The notes: generated from the sequence alone by a model not told the origin. Counted from the first letter of the stretch, positions 17,687 to 26,645 are shown. The stretch is DNA of 64,000 bases from Hoeflea prorocentri (GCF_027944115.1 NZ_JAPJZI010000001.1:124001-188000); one strand, 5' to 3'. Numbers and translations are program-made.

Positions 17687-19513
17687 ATGACCAGAGCTGT
17701 CAGCACACGCAGCCGGGCATTGGCCGCTGTGCTCGCAGCCTTAGTGTGTCTTGCCGCCGCTTCGCCGGCGTTCGCGGAAACGCGTTCCCTGAAATTGTAT
17801 TTCATTCACACCAAGGAACGGGCGACGATCACGTTCAAGAAGAACGGGCGCTATGTTCCCGGCGGGCTGAAGAAGCTCAACCGGTTCCTGCGCGACTGGC
17901 GTCAGAAAGAGGCCACCAAGATGGACCCGCGCCTGTTCGACCTGCTTTGGGAAGTCTATCAGGCCAGCGGCTCGCGGGATCATATCCACGTCGTCTCCGC
18001 CTACCGGTCTCCAAAGACAAACGCCATGCTTCGCAAGCGCTCGCGCGGGGTGGCAAAGAAGAGCCAGCACACTTTGGGCAAGGCCGTCGATTTCTACTTG
18101 CCCGATGTTCCGGTCAAGAAGGTTCGTCAGATCGGCATGAAATTCCAGGTTGGCGGGGTCGGTTACTATCCGAAATCCGGATCGCCCTTTGTTCACCTTG
18201 ATGTCGGCAGCGTCCGCTCGTGGCCCCGCATGGACCGCAAAGAACTGACCAGCCTGTTCCCGAAAGGCAAGACACTGCATCTGCCGAGGGATGGCAAGCC
18301 GTTGCCGGGCTACAATCAGGCTCTTGCCGATTACAAGAAGCGCGTCAGTTCGAACAGTATCCAGGTTGCCGGCAAGCGTTCGATCCGTCGGCCTTCGCGC
18401 GACAACAACAGCGGTGGTGGTAACCTTCTGGCCGGACTTTTCGGCGGCGGCAACAAGAAGGAAGAGCCAAGGCAGACACGTCAGACCGTTGTTGCAGCGG
18501 CTTCGGCGCCTCCGGGTGTTGAAGAGCGGGACAGCCTGACGCCTGATCTGGCTATCGTGCCGACGCCCCGCATACGGCCAACCGCACCTGTTCAGGATGT
18601 TCAGGTCGCTCTCGCCCCGGCCAGCGAACTGAGCCCCGAAGCAATTACGGCGGCATTCCGTCCGCGACTGCCGGCAGCGGCAATACCGCAGGACGGAAAT
18701 GTCGCTCTTGCCAGCGCCACGACGGGTGCTGATACCCTGCCGGTTCCGGCGCTTCGCACTGGCGGCTCCGAAAGTCAGGGTGGCGTTGAATTGGCATCGA
18801 CCGGTCCAACCTCCTCCGAGGTTGTGTTGGCCTCGTTGCTGGCTGAGCCGACCTATGCGGCAACCGGCAATCCCGGCCTGACACGGCAGGAGCTTGGACT
18901 TCAGCAAGGCATTGGAACGGAAGAAGAGGGCACGGTCACCAAGCTTGCCTATGTGCCGCGTCCCTCGCAACGGCCTGATTTGGTTTCGCCGGAGACTCAG
19001 GCTTTGGCTGCCGCGGTTGGCGAGGATGTGCCGGGCGGTCTGTCGTATGAGACAGTTTCGGGCATTCCGGTTCCGCGGCCATCGCCGTTCGGCTCGTCCG
19101 CGTCCGATGAAATGGTTGCGCTTGCACCGGTGCAGGTGGCGCTCGCCCCGCCTTCAGGCAATACGTCGGGTGCGCGGGTTGATGTTTTTGCACCGGCTTT
19201 GAAGCAGTCGGCCGGAAAACGCAGTCGTCCGACCATCGGCGATGCGATCGATGCGCGCCCGTCGGCCGTGCGCACCGAACCGGTTCTGACGCCGACGATG
19301 ATCACCCACACCGCTTTCGCCGCGCATAGCGTATCGGGCATGGATGCGCCGGTCAGCGCACCGCAGTTTGTTTCAAGCCTGATGCGCACTGCACCTGACA
19401 TGGTGCATGTCGACGGCTTCTCGACCGAAAACCGGATCGCCAGTGCGGACCGGTTCAGCGGAACGGCGGTCAACTTCCAGAGTGTTGCACGTTTCGAGGT
19501 GCGCGGCCGCTAG
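17687..19513 (+). CDS. DUF882 (M15A/YcbK-like) cell-wall peptidase with long repetitive tail
   Basis: A 608-residue exported protein. The signal peptide occupies about residues 1-30. The N-terminal 180 residues form the DUF882/peptidase M15A domain: VSAYRSPKTNAML, HTLGKAVDFYL and SPFVHLDVGS carry the zinc-binding His/Asp/His set, as in E. coli MepK-type endopeptidases acting on peptidoglycan cross-links. The following 400 residues are Ala/Pro/Val-rich and repeat a short VALAP or VALAS-like motif at least five times, probably an extended linker in the periplasm. ATG 17687 directly precedes the signal sequence; TTG 17666 in frame is an alternative with a slightly better ribosome site. Confidence 0.82.
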   Translation: MTRAVSTRSRALAAVLAALVCLAAASPAFAETRSLKLYFIHTKERATITFKKNGRYVPGGLKKLNRFLRDWRQKEATKMDPRLFDLLWEVYQASGSRDHIHVVSAYRSPKTNAMLRKRSRGVAKKSQHTLGKAVDFYLPDVPVKKVRQIGMKFQVGGVGYYPKSGSPFVHLDVGSVRSWPRMDRKELTSLFPKGKTLHLPRDGKPLPGYNQALADYKKRVSSNSIQVAGKRSIRRPSRDNNSGGGNLLAGLFGGGNKKEEPRQTRQTVVAAASAPPGVEERDSLTPDLAIVPTPRIRPTAPVQDVQVALAPASELSPEAITAAFRPRLPAAAIPQDGNVALASATTGADTLPVPALRTGGSESQGGVELASTGPTSSEVVLASLLAEPTYAATGNPGLTRQELGLQQGIGTEEEGTVTKLAYVPRPSQRPDLVSPETQALAAAVGEDVPGGLSYETVSGIPVPRPSPFGSSASDEMVALAPVQVALAPPSGNTSGARVDVFAPALKQSAGKRSRPTIGDAIDARPSAVRTEPVLTPTMITHTAFAAHSVSGMDAPVSAPQFVSSLMRTAPDMVHVDGFSTENRIASADRFSGTAVNFQSVARFEVRGR

Positions 19514-19528
19514 ACGCGTGCCCCGGCT

Positions 19529-19792
19529 TTATTCTTCCGGCGGGGCCTCGGCCATTCCAAGTGCGTGAAGATAGGTATCCAGCACCGCTTCCTGTTCCAT
19601 GCGCTCATTTTGATCGAGCTTGCGGATCGAAATCACCTTGCGCAGAACCTTGGTATCAAACCCCATGGATTTTGCCTCGCCGTAGACTTCTTTTATGTCA
19701 TCGGCGACGGTCTTTTTTTCTTCTTCCAGTCGTTCGATGCGCTCGACGAAGGAACGCAACTGATCCCTGGCTACTCCATGGGCTTCTGACAT
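19529..19792 (-). CDS. gapR: GapR family DNA-binding protein (DUF2312)
   Basis: An 87-residue all-helical protein. [30 protein letters not shown] is the coiled-coil half and [30 protein letters not shown] the second half. In Caulobacter, GapR is a nucleoid-associated protein that clamps AT-rich, overtwisted DNA ahead of forks and RNA polymerase and aids topoisomerases. The residues above match the family's conserved core. It lies convergent to the DUF882 gene and downstream of DUF1244, from which it is separated by a terminator, so it should have its own promoter in the 120-base gap. Confidence 0.9.
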   Translation of the reverse strand: MSEAHGVARDQLRSFVERIERLEEEKKTVADDIKEVYGEAKSMGFDTKVLRKVISIRKLDQNERMEQEAVLDTYLHALGMAEAPPEE

Positions 19793-19812
19793 AGGCGACT
19801 CTCCTGAACAGT

Positions 19813-19854
19813 AAAAAACGCCGCGGACAGGTGCCCCGACACGGGGCCCGCGTC
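19813..19854 (-). terminator. Terminator after the DUF1244 gene
   Basis: On the minus strand a two-part stem (CGCGG/CCGCG outer, GCCCCG/CGGGGC inner, loop of three) ends in TTTTTT. It lies between DUF1244 and gapR. Confidence 0.6.
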
Positions 19855-19915
19855 AAGGGGGCTGGAAAAATTGTTGTGAACTGTGCGCCTGATGCGACAG
19901 CCTGACCTGCCTTAA

Positions 19916-20221
19916 TCAGTGATCCTTGTGGGAATGAACGAAGGCGGCCTTCTGTTCCTCGGTTGCTTCCGTCTGATATTGGTCTCGCCACTCGTCATAG
20001 GGCATGCCGTAGACGATCTCGCGCGCTTCCGGTTTGGTCAACTCGACGCCTGCCTCGTTGGCGGCCTTCTGATACCAGTTCGAAAGGCAGTTGCGGCAAA
20101 AACCGCCGAGATTCATCAGATCGATATTCTGCACGTCGGTCCGTTCACGCAGATGTTCAACAAGCGTGCGGAATGCGGCTGCCTCGAATTCGGTGCGCTG
20201 GTCTTTGGTCAGTTCGGTCAT
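19916..20221 (-). CDS. DUF1244 family protein
   Basis: A 101-residue cytoplasmic protein of unknown role. The segment NIDLMNLGGFCRNCLSNWY holds a CxxC that is constant in DUF1244, and REIVYGMPYDEWRDQYQ is the other conserved block. The ATG at 20221 has GAGAAC upstream; the longer frame to 20401 adds a non-conserved extension reaching into the DUF1036 promoter region. It is divergent from the DUF1036-pyk pair. The C-terminus is His-rich (HSHKDH). No function can be given from sequence. Confidence 0.85.
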   Translation of the reverse strand: MTELTKDQRTEFEAAAFRTLVEHLRERTDVQNIDLMNLGGFCRNCLSNWYQKAANEAGVELTKPEAREIVYGMPYDEWRDQYQTEATEEQKAAFVHSHKDH

Positions 20222-20450
20222 CTTGTTCTCTGGCGTTGCTGATTGATACGGGACAACGGGTTTGAGCCGTTCATATGTTCTTATTGCTTTCGTATGAAAA
20301 CGACATAATGCGTCCGGGTTCAATAATCCACCGATGCCGCCCGCAAAACCGTTCGATGGGGAGTTGGCGTCAGCATGGCTTTTTGACATATTGCACGACA
20401 ATGGGGCACATAACGTAATAGCTTATCTCCAATGGGGTTTTGGGCGAGAA

Positions 20451-20903
20451 TTGACTGGTAAACGCAAAGCAGGCTGGCTCGGTGCCGTTGGCGCCTTGGT
20501 ATTTACGGGCAGTCTTTGGACAACACCGCAGGCACAGGCTGATTTTCGTGTCTGTAACGGAACACAAAACCTGGTGGGCGTTGCGATCGGGTACCGCAGC
20601 GATGACGGATGGATTTCCGAGGGCTGGTGGCAGATTTCGGCAACGTCCTGCGCAACGCTGATCGAAGGGCCCTTGGCCTCACGCTTTTACTATCTCTACG
20701 CCGAGGATGCGGCGCGCGGAGGCCGGTGGGGCGGAAATGTCGACATGTGTGTCGCCGAAGATGAGTTCAAAATCGTCGATGTTAAAAACTGCTTCACACG
20801 CGGCTTTTTGCGCATGGGCTTCAAGGAATATGATACCGGACAGCAATCAAGCTGGATGGTCCAGCTCTCCGATTCAACGGAAGTAGAGGAAGGTCAAAAT
20901 TAA
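20451..20903 (+). CDS. DUF1036 family exported protein
   Basis: From a TTG at 20451 the product is 150 residues and opens with a clear Sec signal peptide (GKRKAGWLGAVGALVFTGSLW, cleavage near AQA). The mature part has three or more Cys and many Trp/Tyr: FRVCNGTQNLVGVAIGY, EGWWQIS, SCATL, FYYLYAEDA, as in DUF1036. An ATG at 20334 is in frame but would bury the signal peptide 40 residues inside, so I prefer the TTG with GGGCGAG in front. The stop overlaps the pyk start by one base (TAATG), suggesting coupled translation. The function is unknown. Confidence 0.75.
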   Translation: MTGKRKAGWLGAVGALVFTGSLWTTPQAQADFRVCNGTQNLVGVAIGYRSDDGWISEGWWQISATSCATLIEGPLASRFYYLYAEDAARGGRWGGNVDMCVAEDEFKIVDVKNCFTRGFLRMGFKEYDTGQQSSWMVQLSDSTEVEEGQN

Positions 20904-22342
20904 TGAAGCGTCTGCGCAAAGTAAAAATCCTTGCAACGCTGGGCCCCGCCTCCTCCGAAGAAGATATGATCCAGAAACTGCATGAGGCCGGTGCGGACCT
21001 CTTCCGGATCAACATGAGCCATGCAAGTCACGATCTTATGCGCACGCTGATCGAGCGGATACGCAAGGTTGAAAAACGGTGCGGGCGCCCCATCGGTATC
21101 CTGGCCGACCTTCAAGGCCCGAAGCTGCGCGTCGGAAAGTTTGCCGACGGTGCGCTGGAGCTTGTTCCCGGCCAGACCTTTACGCTGGACAAAAATGAAA
21201 AACCCGGCGACGCAAGCCGCGTCCATCTTCCGCACCCCGAGATATTCGAGGCGGTGGAAGCCGGACACCGGCTGCTGATCGACGACGGGCGCTTGCAGCT
21301 CCGGGCTGAAAAATCGGACGGTGACAAAATCGTCTGCACCGTGGTTTCAGGCACAAAAATATCCGATCGGAAAGGTGTCAGCCTGCCGGACACGACCCTT
21401 GGCGTCGGCGCTCTGACCGACAAAGACCGCGCCGACCTCGAAGCGGTGCTTGCGACCGACGATGTGGACTGGCTGGCGCTGTCCTTCATTCAGCGGCCCG
21501 AGGATCTGGCCGACGTGCGCAAGGTTGCGCGATCAAGGGTCGGCCTCATGGCCAAGATTGAAAAACCGCAGGCGATCGAGCGGATCGATGAAATTATCGA
21601 GTTGTCCGACGCACTGATGGTGGCGCGCGGCGATCTTGGTGTCGAAATGCCGATCGAGTCGGTACCTGGACTGCAAAAACAGCTGACGCGTGCCTGTCGT
21701 AAGGCGGGTAAGCCTGTTGTTGTCGCGACGCAGATGCTGGAATCGATGATCTCCGCGCCGGTGCCGACGCGGGCCGAGGTGTCGGATGTTGCCACCGCTG
21801 TCTTCGAGGGGGCGGATGCTGTCATGCTTTCGGCGGAATCGGCCGCTGGCGATTATCCGGTCGAAGCGGTTTCGACCATGGCCTCGATTGCGCGCAAGGT
21901 GGAACGCGATCCGAACTATACCAGCATTGTGCATGCACAGCGTTCGCAGCCGGAAGCAACCGGTGCGGATGCGATCTCCTTGGCGGCGCGGCAAATCGCC
22001 GAGACTTTGAAACTGTCGGCGATCGTTTGCTACACCTCTTCCGGGACGACGGGAATGCGCGCCTCGCGCGAACGCCCGCAAGTGCCGATCATTGCTCTCT
22101 CGCCGGTAATCCAGACGGCCCGGCGGCTTTCAGTCGTCTGGGGTCTTCATTGTGTGGTCACCGAGGATGCGCGCGATCTTGATGATATGGTCGATCGCGC
22201 CTGCCGGATCGCCTTCCGGGAAGAGTTCGGCAAACCCGGCGACAGGCTCATCATTTCAGCCGGGGTTCCGCTCGGAACGCCGGGAGCAACAAACATGTTG
22301 CGTATCGCCTATATCGGCTCGGACGGCATGACCGGAATCTGA
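20903..22342 (+). CDS. pyk: Pyruvate kinase
   Basis: Converts phosphoenolpyruvate and ADP to pyruvate and ATP at the end of glycolysis. The 479-residue protein shows KILATLGPASSEEDMI at the N-terminus, FRINMSHAS, the substrate-site block LMAKIEKPQAIERIDEII with the active Lys, MVARGDLGVEMP, TQMLESM and VMLSAESAAGDYP. The C-terminal allosteric domain is complete. AGGAAGG lies about 8 bases before the ATG. It follows DUF1036 without a gap and its 3' end overlaps the convergent hydrolase gene by 34 bases. Confidence 0.96.
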   Translation: MKRLRKVKILATLGPASSEEDMIQKLHEAGADLFRINMSHASHDLMRTLIERIRKVEKRCGRPIGILADLQGPKLRVGKFADGALELVPGQTFTLDKNEKPGDASRVHLPHPEIFEAVEAGHRLLIDDGRLQLRAEKSDGDKIVCTVVSGTKISDRKGVSLPDTTLGVGALTDKDRADLEAVLATDDVDWLALSFIQRPEDLADVRKVARSRVGLMAKIEKPQAIERIDEIIELSDALMVARGDLGVEMPIESVPGLQKQLTRACRKAGKPVVVATQMLESMISAPVPTRAEVSDVATAVFEGADAVMLSAESAAGDYPVEAVSTMASIARKVERDPNYTSIVHAQRSQPEATGADAISLAARQIAETLKLSAIVCYTSSGTTGMRASRERPQVPIIALSPVIQTARRLSVVWGLHCVVTEDARDLDDMVDRACRIAFREEFGKPGDRLIISAGVPLGTPGATNMLRIAYIGSDGMTGI

Positions 22343-23391
22343 TTGATCGCCGAGGACCGTTTGGGGATCGAGGGCGGCGGATTGGTCGTCTCACCACCGG
22401 CATTAATGTCACGCTCCACCTTTCGGGCAATTGCAGCAAGGTCCACTTCTTTGCCGCCCAGCTTTTCCATGGCCGCGATACACACCTCCGTAGCCGCATA
22501 GTCGGGTTTGTGACCGACGCCCCTAAGCACATGCAACTCGGCGCGCTCGATTTGCCGGGTCAGCGCGCGCGAGTGGATCTCCGTTGAGACAACAAAGTCT
22601 TCGTCACCGGCCACGACGATAGTCGGACGGTCTATCTCGCCGTAACGCGGTGATGTCCTGACGATATGGTCGTAAAGGCTTGCTACATCGTGGGCATTGT
22701 ATTTGAAGGTCCAGGGTCGCAGAACGAGTGCAGTTCCTGAGCGGGCAAGGTAGTCGGGCGGATAGTGGTTCGGACTGAAAACGCAGCGTGCGGCGCGGCT
22801 GATGCGCAAAAGCCCGGCAGGCATTGCAATGAGCCAGGCTGCCAGCCTGCCGATAAACGGTGTTGTGGCGAGGTGATAATGCCAGTCGATGCCGCCGGGC
22901 CAAGGGTGCGACACCGTTGCCAGCAACAGAAGACTGTCCACCTTCTCCGGTGTTTCCAAGGCCATATTGGCCGCAATTACGCCGCCGAAGGAGTGGCCGA
23001 CAATCAGTCCGCTCTTGATGCCTTTTCGTTCCATCAATTCGGCGACCGCACGGGCCTGGGCATCGGGAAGGGCGTTTTGCCCGCCGCCGCGATCCGACCA
23101 TCCGTGACCCGGCCGGTCGACGAAAAGCAGTTCGGCGCGGCCTTCGAGGTCCTGGCGGAACGCTTCCACCTGATCTCTCAGATTCCCGCTGGCGCCATGG
23201 AGAAAAACAATGGCAGGCAGATCGGCGTCTGCGGCTGCTGGAATATGCAGGGCGTGCAAGCGGTATCCGCCGACGTCCACAAACTCACCGATGGGAGGGT
23301 AAAGCCGTTCGATCCGCCTGCTTTGTATCCAGGAAAACAGGATCAGCCCTGTCGCTATGACCGTAACCGTTATGAAGGGAAATGCGTACAA
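22309..23391 (-). CDS. Alpha/beta hydrolase, membrane-anchored
   Basis: A 360-residue protein with one N-terminal membrane helix (about residues 3-22) and an alpha/beta hydrolase domain. LPAIVFLHGASGNLRDQ is the oxyanion region, VGHSFGGVIAANMAL the nucleophile elbow with the Ser, VVAGDEDFVVS the acidic residue region and GVGHKPDY the catalytic His. The last 40 residues are polar and low in complexity. The substrate is unknown. It follows the TPR gene by 20 bases on the same strand. Its 3' end is antisense to the last 34 bases of pyk. Confidence 0.85.
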   Translation of the reverse strand: MYAFPFITVTVIATGLILFSWIQSRRIERLYPPIGEFVDVGGYRLHALHIPAAADADLPAIVFLHGASGNLRDQVEAFRQDLEGRAELLFVDRPGHGWSDRGGGQNALPDAQARAVAELMERKGIKSGLIVGHSFGGVIAANMALETPEKVDSLLLLATVSHPWPGGIDWHYHLATTPFIGRLAAWLIAMPAGLLRISRAARCVFSPNHYPPDYLARSGTALVLRPWTFKYNAHDVASLYDHIVRTSPRYGEIDRPTIVVAGDEDFVVSTEIHSRALTRQIERAELHVLRGVGHKPDYAATEVCIAAMEKLGGKEVDLAAIARKVERDINAGGETTNPPPSIPKRSSAINQIPVMPSEPI

Positions 23392-23411
23392 TGCGATGGC
23401 AACCCGTTGGA

Positions 23412-24032
23412 TCAGATCTCGTCGCCGGTCAGTTCCTCGGACAGCTCACCGACGCGTTTTTGAGCCTCGCGCATGGCCGGATAGACTTCAAGCACTTTGA
23501 GATAGGTGCCAAGCGCGGCTTCATCCGAGCCTGCAGCCGTCAAGATGGATGCCATCCCCATCAGAGCGCCAAAATGTCGGGGCTCAAGCTGAAGCACCAC
23601 ATGGATGTCAGCCATCGACTTGGCGTGATTGTCCATCATGAAGTGAAGCGTGGCGCGGCGGTTCCAGCCCTCGGCGAACTCCGGAGACAGGACCGTGACC
23701 TGATCGAGCAGGTCGAGCGCCGTGTAATAGCGCTTGTCGCGTATGGCGTCATTGGCCCATTGCATGAGCTGATTGGACGTCGCACTGTCCGATTTGCGCC
23801 ACTCCGCCCAGATTCGGTCTGCAATCCGCCTTGCCGAAGCCGCCTGAGGCTCGCGTTTCAACTCCACGAAATATTCGTCAATGCGTTCGGAACGGCTCTT
23901 GGTAACGGTGGTTGCGACTTCATCCGTGGCGGGTTCATCGCTTTGTGCTTTTGCGGGACCTATTCCGGCAAAAACCGCAGAAGCAATCAAGATGGCCCAG
24001 AGCAGGCTGTATAAAAATGCAAATCGGCGCAT
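23412..24032 (-). CDS. Exported tetratricopeptide-repeat protein
   Basis: A 206-residue protein with a hydrophobic N-terminus (FAFLYSLLWAILIASAVFAG) that is a signal peptide or anchor. Helical repeats follow, with TPR-like spacing around YYTALDLLDQVTVLSPEFAEGWNRRATLHFMM and RHFGALMGMASILTAAGSDEAALGTYLKVLEVYPAM, two to three units. It probably acts as a periplasmic or membrane-bound scaffold. It is first in a two-gene unit with the hydrolase. The partner is unknown. Confidence 0.82.
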   Translation of the reverse strand: MRRFAFLYSLLWAILIASAVFAGIGPAKAQSDEPATDEVATTVTKSRSERIDEYFVELKREPQAASARRIADRIWAEWRKSDSATSNQLMQWANDAIRDKRYYTALDLLDQVTVLSPEFAEGWNRRATLHFMMDNHAKSMADIHVVLQLEPRHFGALMGMASILTAAGSDEAALGTYLKVLEVYPAMREAQKRVGELSEELTGDEI

Positions 24033-24106
24033 GCCATAAACATATGGCTCATGCGCCGGTGGTCAAACGCAAATTTTGGTGAACTGTGTACGCCGACTGG
24101 CGGCGC

Positions 24107-24232
24107 TCAGCCCTGCCGCGCTTTAAAGCGGGGGTTCTGCTTATTAATAATGTAGACACGGCCCTTCCGGCGCACCAGGCGGTTCTCGCGGTGACGTGTC
24201 TTCAGCGCTTTGAGCGAATTCTTGATCTTCAT
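24107..24232 (-). CDS. rpmJ: Ribosomal protein bL36, type B (zinc-free)
   Basis: A 41-residue protein: [18 protein letters not shown] at the start and [15 protein letters not shown] at the end are those of the YkgO/type-B L36. It has no cysteine, so it is the zinc-independent form. It is transcribed away from purK's 3' end and ends about 75 bases from the TPR gene start. Length and composition (very basic) fit a large-subunit protein. Confidence 0.95.
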   Translation of the reverse strand: MKIKNSLKALKTRHRENRLVRRKGRVYIINKQNPRFKARQG

Positions 24233-24287
24233 TGTTCCGTACCCGTGGTCAGCGCCCGCTGCGAACAGCCAATGGGCAGCTACACAA

Positions 24288-24312
24288 TCAAAAGCGCGCC
24301 TCGCGGCGCGCT
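24288..24312 (-). terminator. Terminator after purEK
   Basis: An 8-bp perfect stem (AGCGCGCC/GGCGCGCT on the minus strand) with GNRA-type loop GCGA, followed by TTTGATT. It lies 40 bases after the purK stop. Confidence 0.65.
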
Positions 24313-24353
24313 CAATTCGTTGGGGATGCGTTTACCCGCAACGTTTCATAGTG

Positions 24354-25436
24354 TCAACCGCCGCCGGCCTGTTTTGCAGGCCCGTTCAATCGTGTGACAT
24401 GGCCCATTTTCCGGCCCGGACGGATCTCCAGTTTGCCGTATAGATGAACCAGCGTATCGGGCTGACTCAGATAGGTCTTTAAATTGTCGACATCGCTGCC
24501 GATCAGATTGTCCATTTCGCAGTCGCTGTGCCTGGTGCAATCGGCGAGCGGAAGGTTACAGATTGCGCGCACATGCTGTTCAAACTGGGAAACGGTGCAG
24601 GCCGCTTCGGTCCAATGGCCGGAATTGTGTACACGCGGCGCGAACTCGTTGACCAGGACCTCGCCATTGTCGAGCACGAAGAACTCGACGCCGATGACGC
24701 CGACATAATCGAGGCGGGCGAGTATCGTTTCCGTTGCGGCCCTTGCGGCGTCGATTGATGCTTGCGCAACACCCGAAGGCACCACAGAGCGCCGCAAAAT
24801 TCCCTCACTATGATGGTTGCGGCTCGGATCGTAGCTGACGATCGTGCCGTCCATCGCCCGTGCTGCAATGACCGATATCTCATCGGTGAACGGGACAAGC
24901 CTTTCCAGAATGAGCGGCACGCCGCCGAGTGCGGCATGAGCACCGCTGGCGTTGGAGCTTTGGGCGTTGAAAAACCGCTGGCCCTTTCCGTCATAACCCA
25001 GACGGCGGGTCTTCAGAACGGCTTTGCCTGCGAAATTTTCCAGTGCTTCGTCGATCTCGCGTTGGCTGTCGATGGCGACGAAGTCGGCGGTGGCCACGCC
25101 ACATTCCTTCAGAAACCGCTTTTCCAATAAGCGGTCCTGCGAAATCTCAAGCGCGGCAGGCGGCGGATAAACGGGTTTTCTGGCTGCGAGACGGCGTGCA
25201 GTTTCGACCGGCACATTTTCGAATTCGTAGGTGATCACGTCGCTGAGCACCGCCAGGGTATCCAATGCGTCGGCGTCGCCATAGTCAGCGGTAATCTGGC
25301 TGCCGGCCACCTGGGCGGCCGGGCATTTTTCCTGGGGCTCGAGGATAATGGTGGCAAAGCCGAGGCGCGCGGCGGCCATGGCAAGCATGCGCCCGAGCTG
25401 TCCGCCGCCGACTATGCCGATCGTATGCCCGCTCAT
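24354..25436 (-). CDS. purK: 5-(carboxyamino)imidazole ribonucleotide synthase
   Basis: An ATP-grasp enzyme that carboxylates AIR to N5-CAIR in purine synthesis. The 360-residue protein begins with HTIGIVGGGQLGRMLAMAAA. DLLEKRFLKE-like contacts and VLKTRRLGYDGKGQ, YDPSRNHHSEGILRRS and GVEFFVLDNGEVLVNEFAPRVHNSGHWT are the ATP-grasp blocks. The start at 25436 lies two bases after the purE stop; the longer frame to 25493 would run into purE. It is the second gene of purE-purK. Confidence 0.95.
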   Translation of the reverse strand: MSGHTIGIVGGGQLGRMLAMAAARLGFATIILEPQEKCPAAQVAGSQITADYGDADALDTLAVLSDVITYEFENVPVETARRLAARKPVYPPPAALEISQDRLLEKRFLKECGVATADFVAIDSQREIDEALENFAGKAVLKTRRLGYDGKGQRFFNAQSSNASGAHAALGGVPLILERLVPFTDEISVIAARAMDGTIVSYDPSRNHHSEGILRRSVVPSGVAQASIDAARAATETILARLDYVGVIGVEFFVLDNGEVLVNEFAPRVHNSGHWTEAACTVSQFEQHVRAICNLPLADCTRHSDCEMDNLIGSDVDNLKTYLSQPDTLVHLYGKLEIRPGRKMGHVTRLNGPAKQAGGG

Positions 25437-25438
25437 TG

Positions 25439-25933
25439 TCAGCTCTCGTCTTCGGGACGGTTTGCGACCGCATCGGAGCGGGCCTGGCGCCATTGATCCA
25501 GGCGTGCCGCGAGCTCGTCATCGGAAAGGGCCAAAACGGCCGCCGCAAGCAGGGCGGCATTGGTGGCGCCGGCCTCGCCGATGGCCAGCGTGCCGACGGG
25601 GATGCCTGCCGGCATCTGCACGATAGACAGCAGGCTGTCCTGACCCGAAAGTGCCCTGGAACGGATCGGAACGCCAAACACGGGCAGGGGCGTCAGTGAT
25701 GCGGTCATGCCAGGAAGATGTGCAGCCCCGCCCGCCCCGGCGATGATCGTTCGGAAACCGTTTTCGCGTGCGGTTTTTGCAAATTCGACCATTCGCTCCG
25801 GTGTGCGGTGCGCCGAAACGATCAGCGCTTCGTAGCCGATGCCCAGCTCATCCAGCGTCAGCGCCGCATGTTTCATTGTCGGCCAATCGGATTGGCTGCC
25901 CATTATGATTGCCACCGGCACCGTCGTGCTCAT
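25439..25933 (-). CDS. purE: N5-carboxyaminoimidazole ribonucleotide mutase
   Basis: Moves the carboxylate from N5-CAIR to C4, giving CAIR. The 164-residue length is that of class I Pur[17 protein letters not shown] near residue 9 and [10 protein letters not shown] near 40 are the substrate-binding signatures; [14 protein letters not shown] and the block with [14 protein letters not shown] follow. The gene is immediately upstream of purK, as in most bacteria. Confidence 0.96.
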   Translation of the reverse strand: MSTTVPVAIIMGSQSDWPTMKHAALTLDELGIGYEALIVSAHRTPERMVEFAKTARENGFRTIIAGAGGAAHLPGMTASLTPLPVFGVPIRSRALSGQDSLLSIVQMPAGIPVGTLAIGEAGATNAALLAAAVLALSDDELAARLDQWRQARSDAVANRPEDES

Positions 25934-25948
25934 GGTTCTGCCCCGTCT

Positions 25949-26152
25949 TCAAGCGATAATGTCAGGAATGATCTGGTCTTCAACCTTGGCGATCTTGTCC
26001 TTGATCGCAAGTTTCTTCTTTTTCATGCGCTGTACCTGAAGCGCGTCACAACCCACGGTTAGCATGGCCTTGATCGCGGCGTCGAAGTCCTCATGTTCCT
26101 GGCGCAAGCGTGCGGCCTTTAAGCGCAGTTCTGCCTGTTCCTGGTCCGACAT
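25949..26152 (-). CDS. DUF465 (YdcH) family small protein
   Basis: A 67-residue helical, charged protein with coiled-coil character: LRLKAARLRQEHEDFDAAIKAM, then QRMKKKKLAIKDKIAKVEDQI. The KKxKLxxKDxI core near the C-terminus is the DUF465 mark. Its function is unknown. It lies 15 bases upstream of purE on the same strand and could be read with purEK. A second DUF465 gene is divergent across a 222-base gap. Confidence 0.8.
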   Translation of the reverse strand: MSDQEQAELRLKAARLRQEHEDFDAAIKAMLTVGCDALQVQRMKKKKLAIKDKIAKVEDQIIPDIIA

Positions 26153-26374
26153 GCCATCTCCCCGTCGTCAGCATGATTGCAAGCCCTTCTAATCCCGGCG
26201 GTTGAAGAACATGCGGCATGCTCTAGCACTTTGTTGGATTCGGCAAAACAGCAATCGTCATAAAGTTATCCACGGTCTTGAAATTAGTCTTCGACAACAT
26301 CCATATTTTAATGGCACAATCTTAAGTCGCTGCCCTAGCCGGCGGCATGACAGGCAAAGAAAAGGAGTTGTTCT

Positions 26375-26572
26375 ATGGCAATCCACGCTCGTCTTGAAAC
26401 GCTTGAAAAGAAACACGGCGCTCTGGAAGAGGAACTCCATCTGGCTCTCAATCATCCATCTTACGATGATACGACGATAAACGACATCAAGCGGCGCAAG
26501 CTACGATTAAAAGACGAGATCGAGCGATTGCGAGGAGAAATGTCTGAAACATCGCGTATGGAGCTGAACTAG
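26375..26572 (+). CDS. DUF465 (YdcH) family small protein
   Basis: A 65-residue helical protein: ARLETLEKKHGALEEELHLAL, then INDIKRRKLRLKDEIERLRGE, with the same KxxKLxLKDEI core as the neighbour at 25949. AAAGGAG precedes the ATG by a short distance. It is a single-gene unit ending in a good terminator. The function is unknown. Confidence 0.82.
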   Translation: MAIHARLETLEKKHGALEEELHLALNHPSYDDTTINDIKRRKLRLKDEIERLRGEMSETSRMELN

Positions 26573-26580
26573 TCTAATCC

Positions 26581-26623
26581 CGGAGCTGCCGCTGGTCCGC
26601 AATGCGGCGGCTCCGTCTTTCTT
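26581..26623 (+). terminator. Terminator after the second DUF465 gene
   Basis: A 12-bp stem (CGGAGCTGCCGC/GCGGCGGCTCCG, one T-G pair) and 11-base loop, followed by TCTTTCTT. It lies 9 bases after the stop codon. Confidence 0.65.
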
Positions 26624-26645
26624 CCCGTTGCTGCAGCGTTCGCCT

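Noticed and set aside
26265-26275. DnaA box and replication origin
   Set aside because: A single TTATCCACG is present with no cluster, no AT-rich unwinding region and no dnaA, hemE or parAB nearby.
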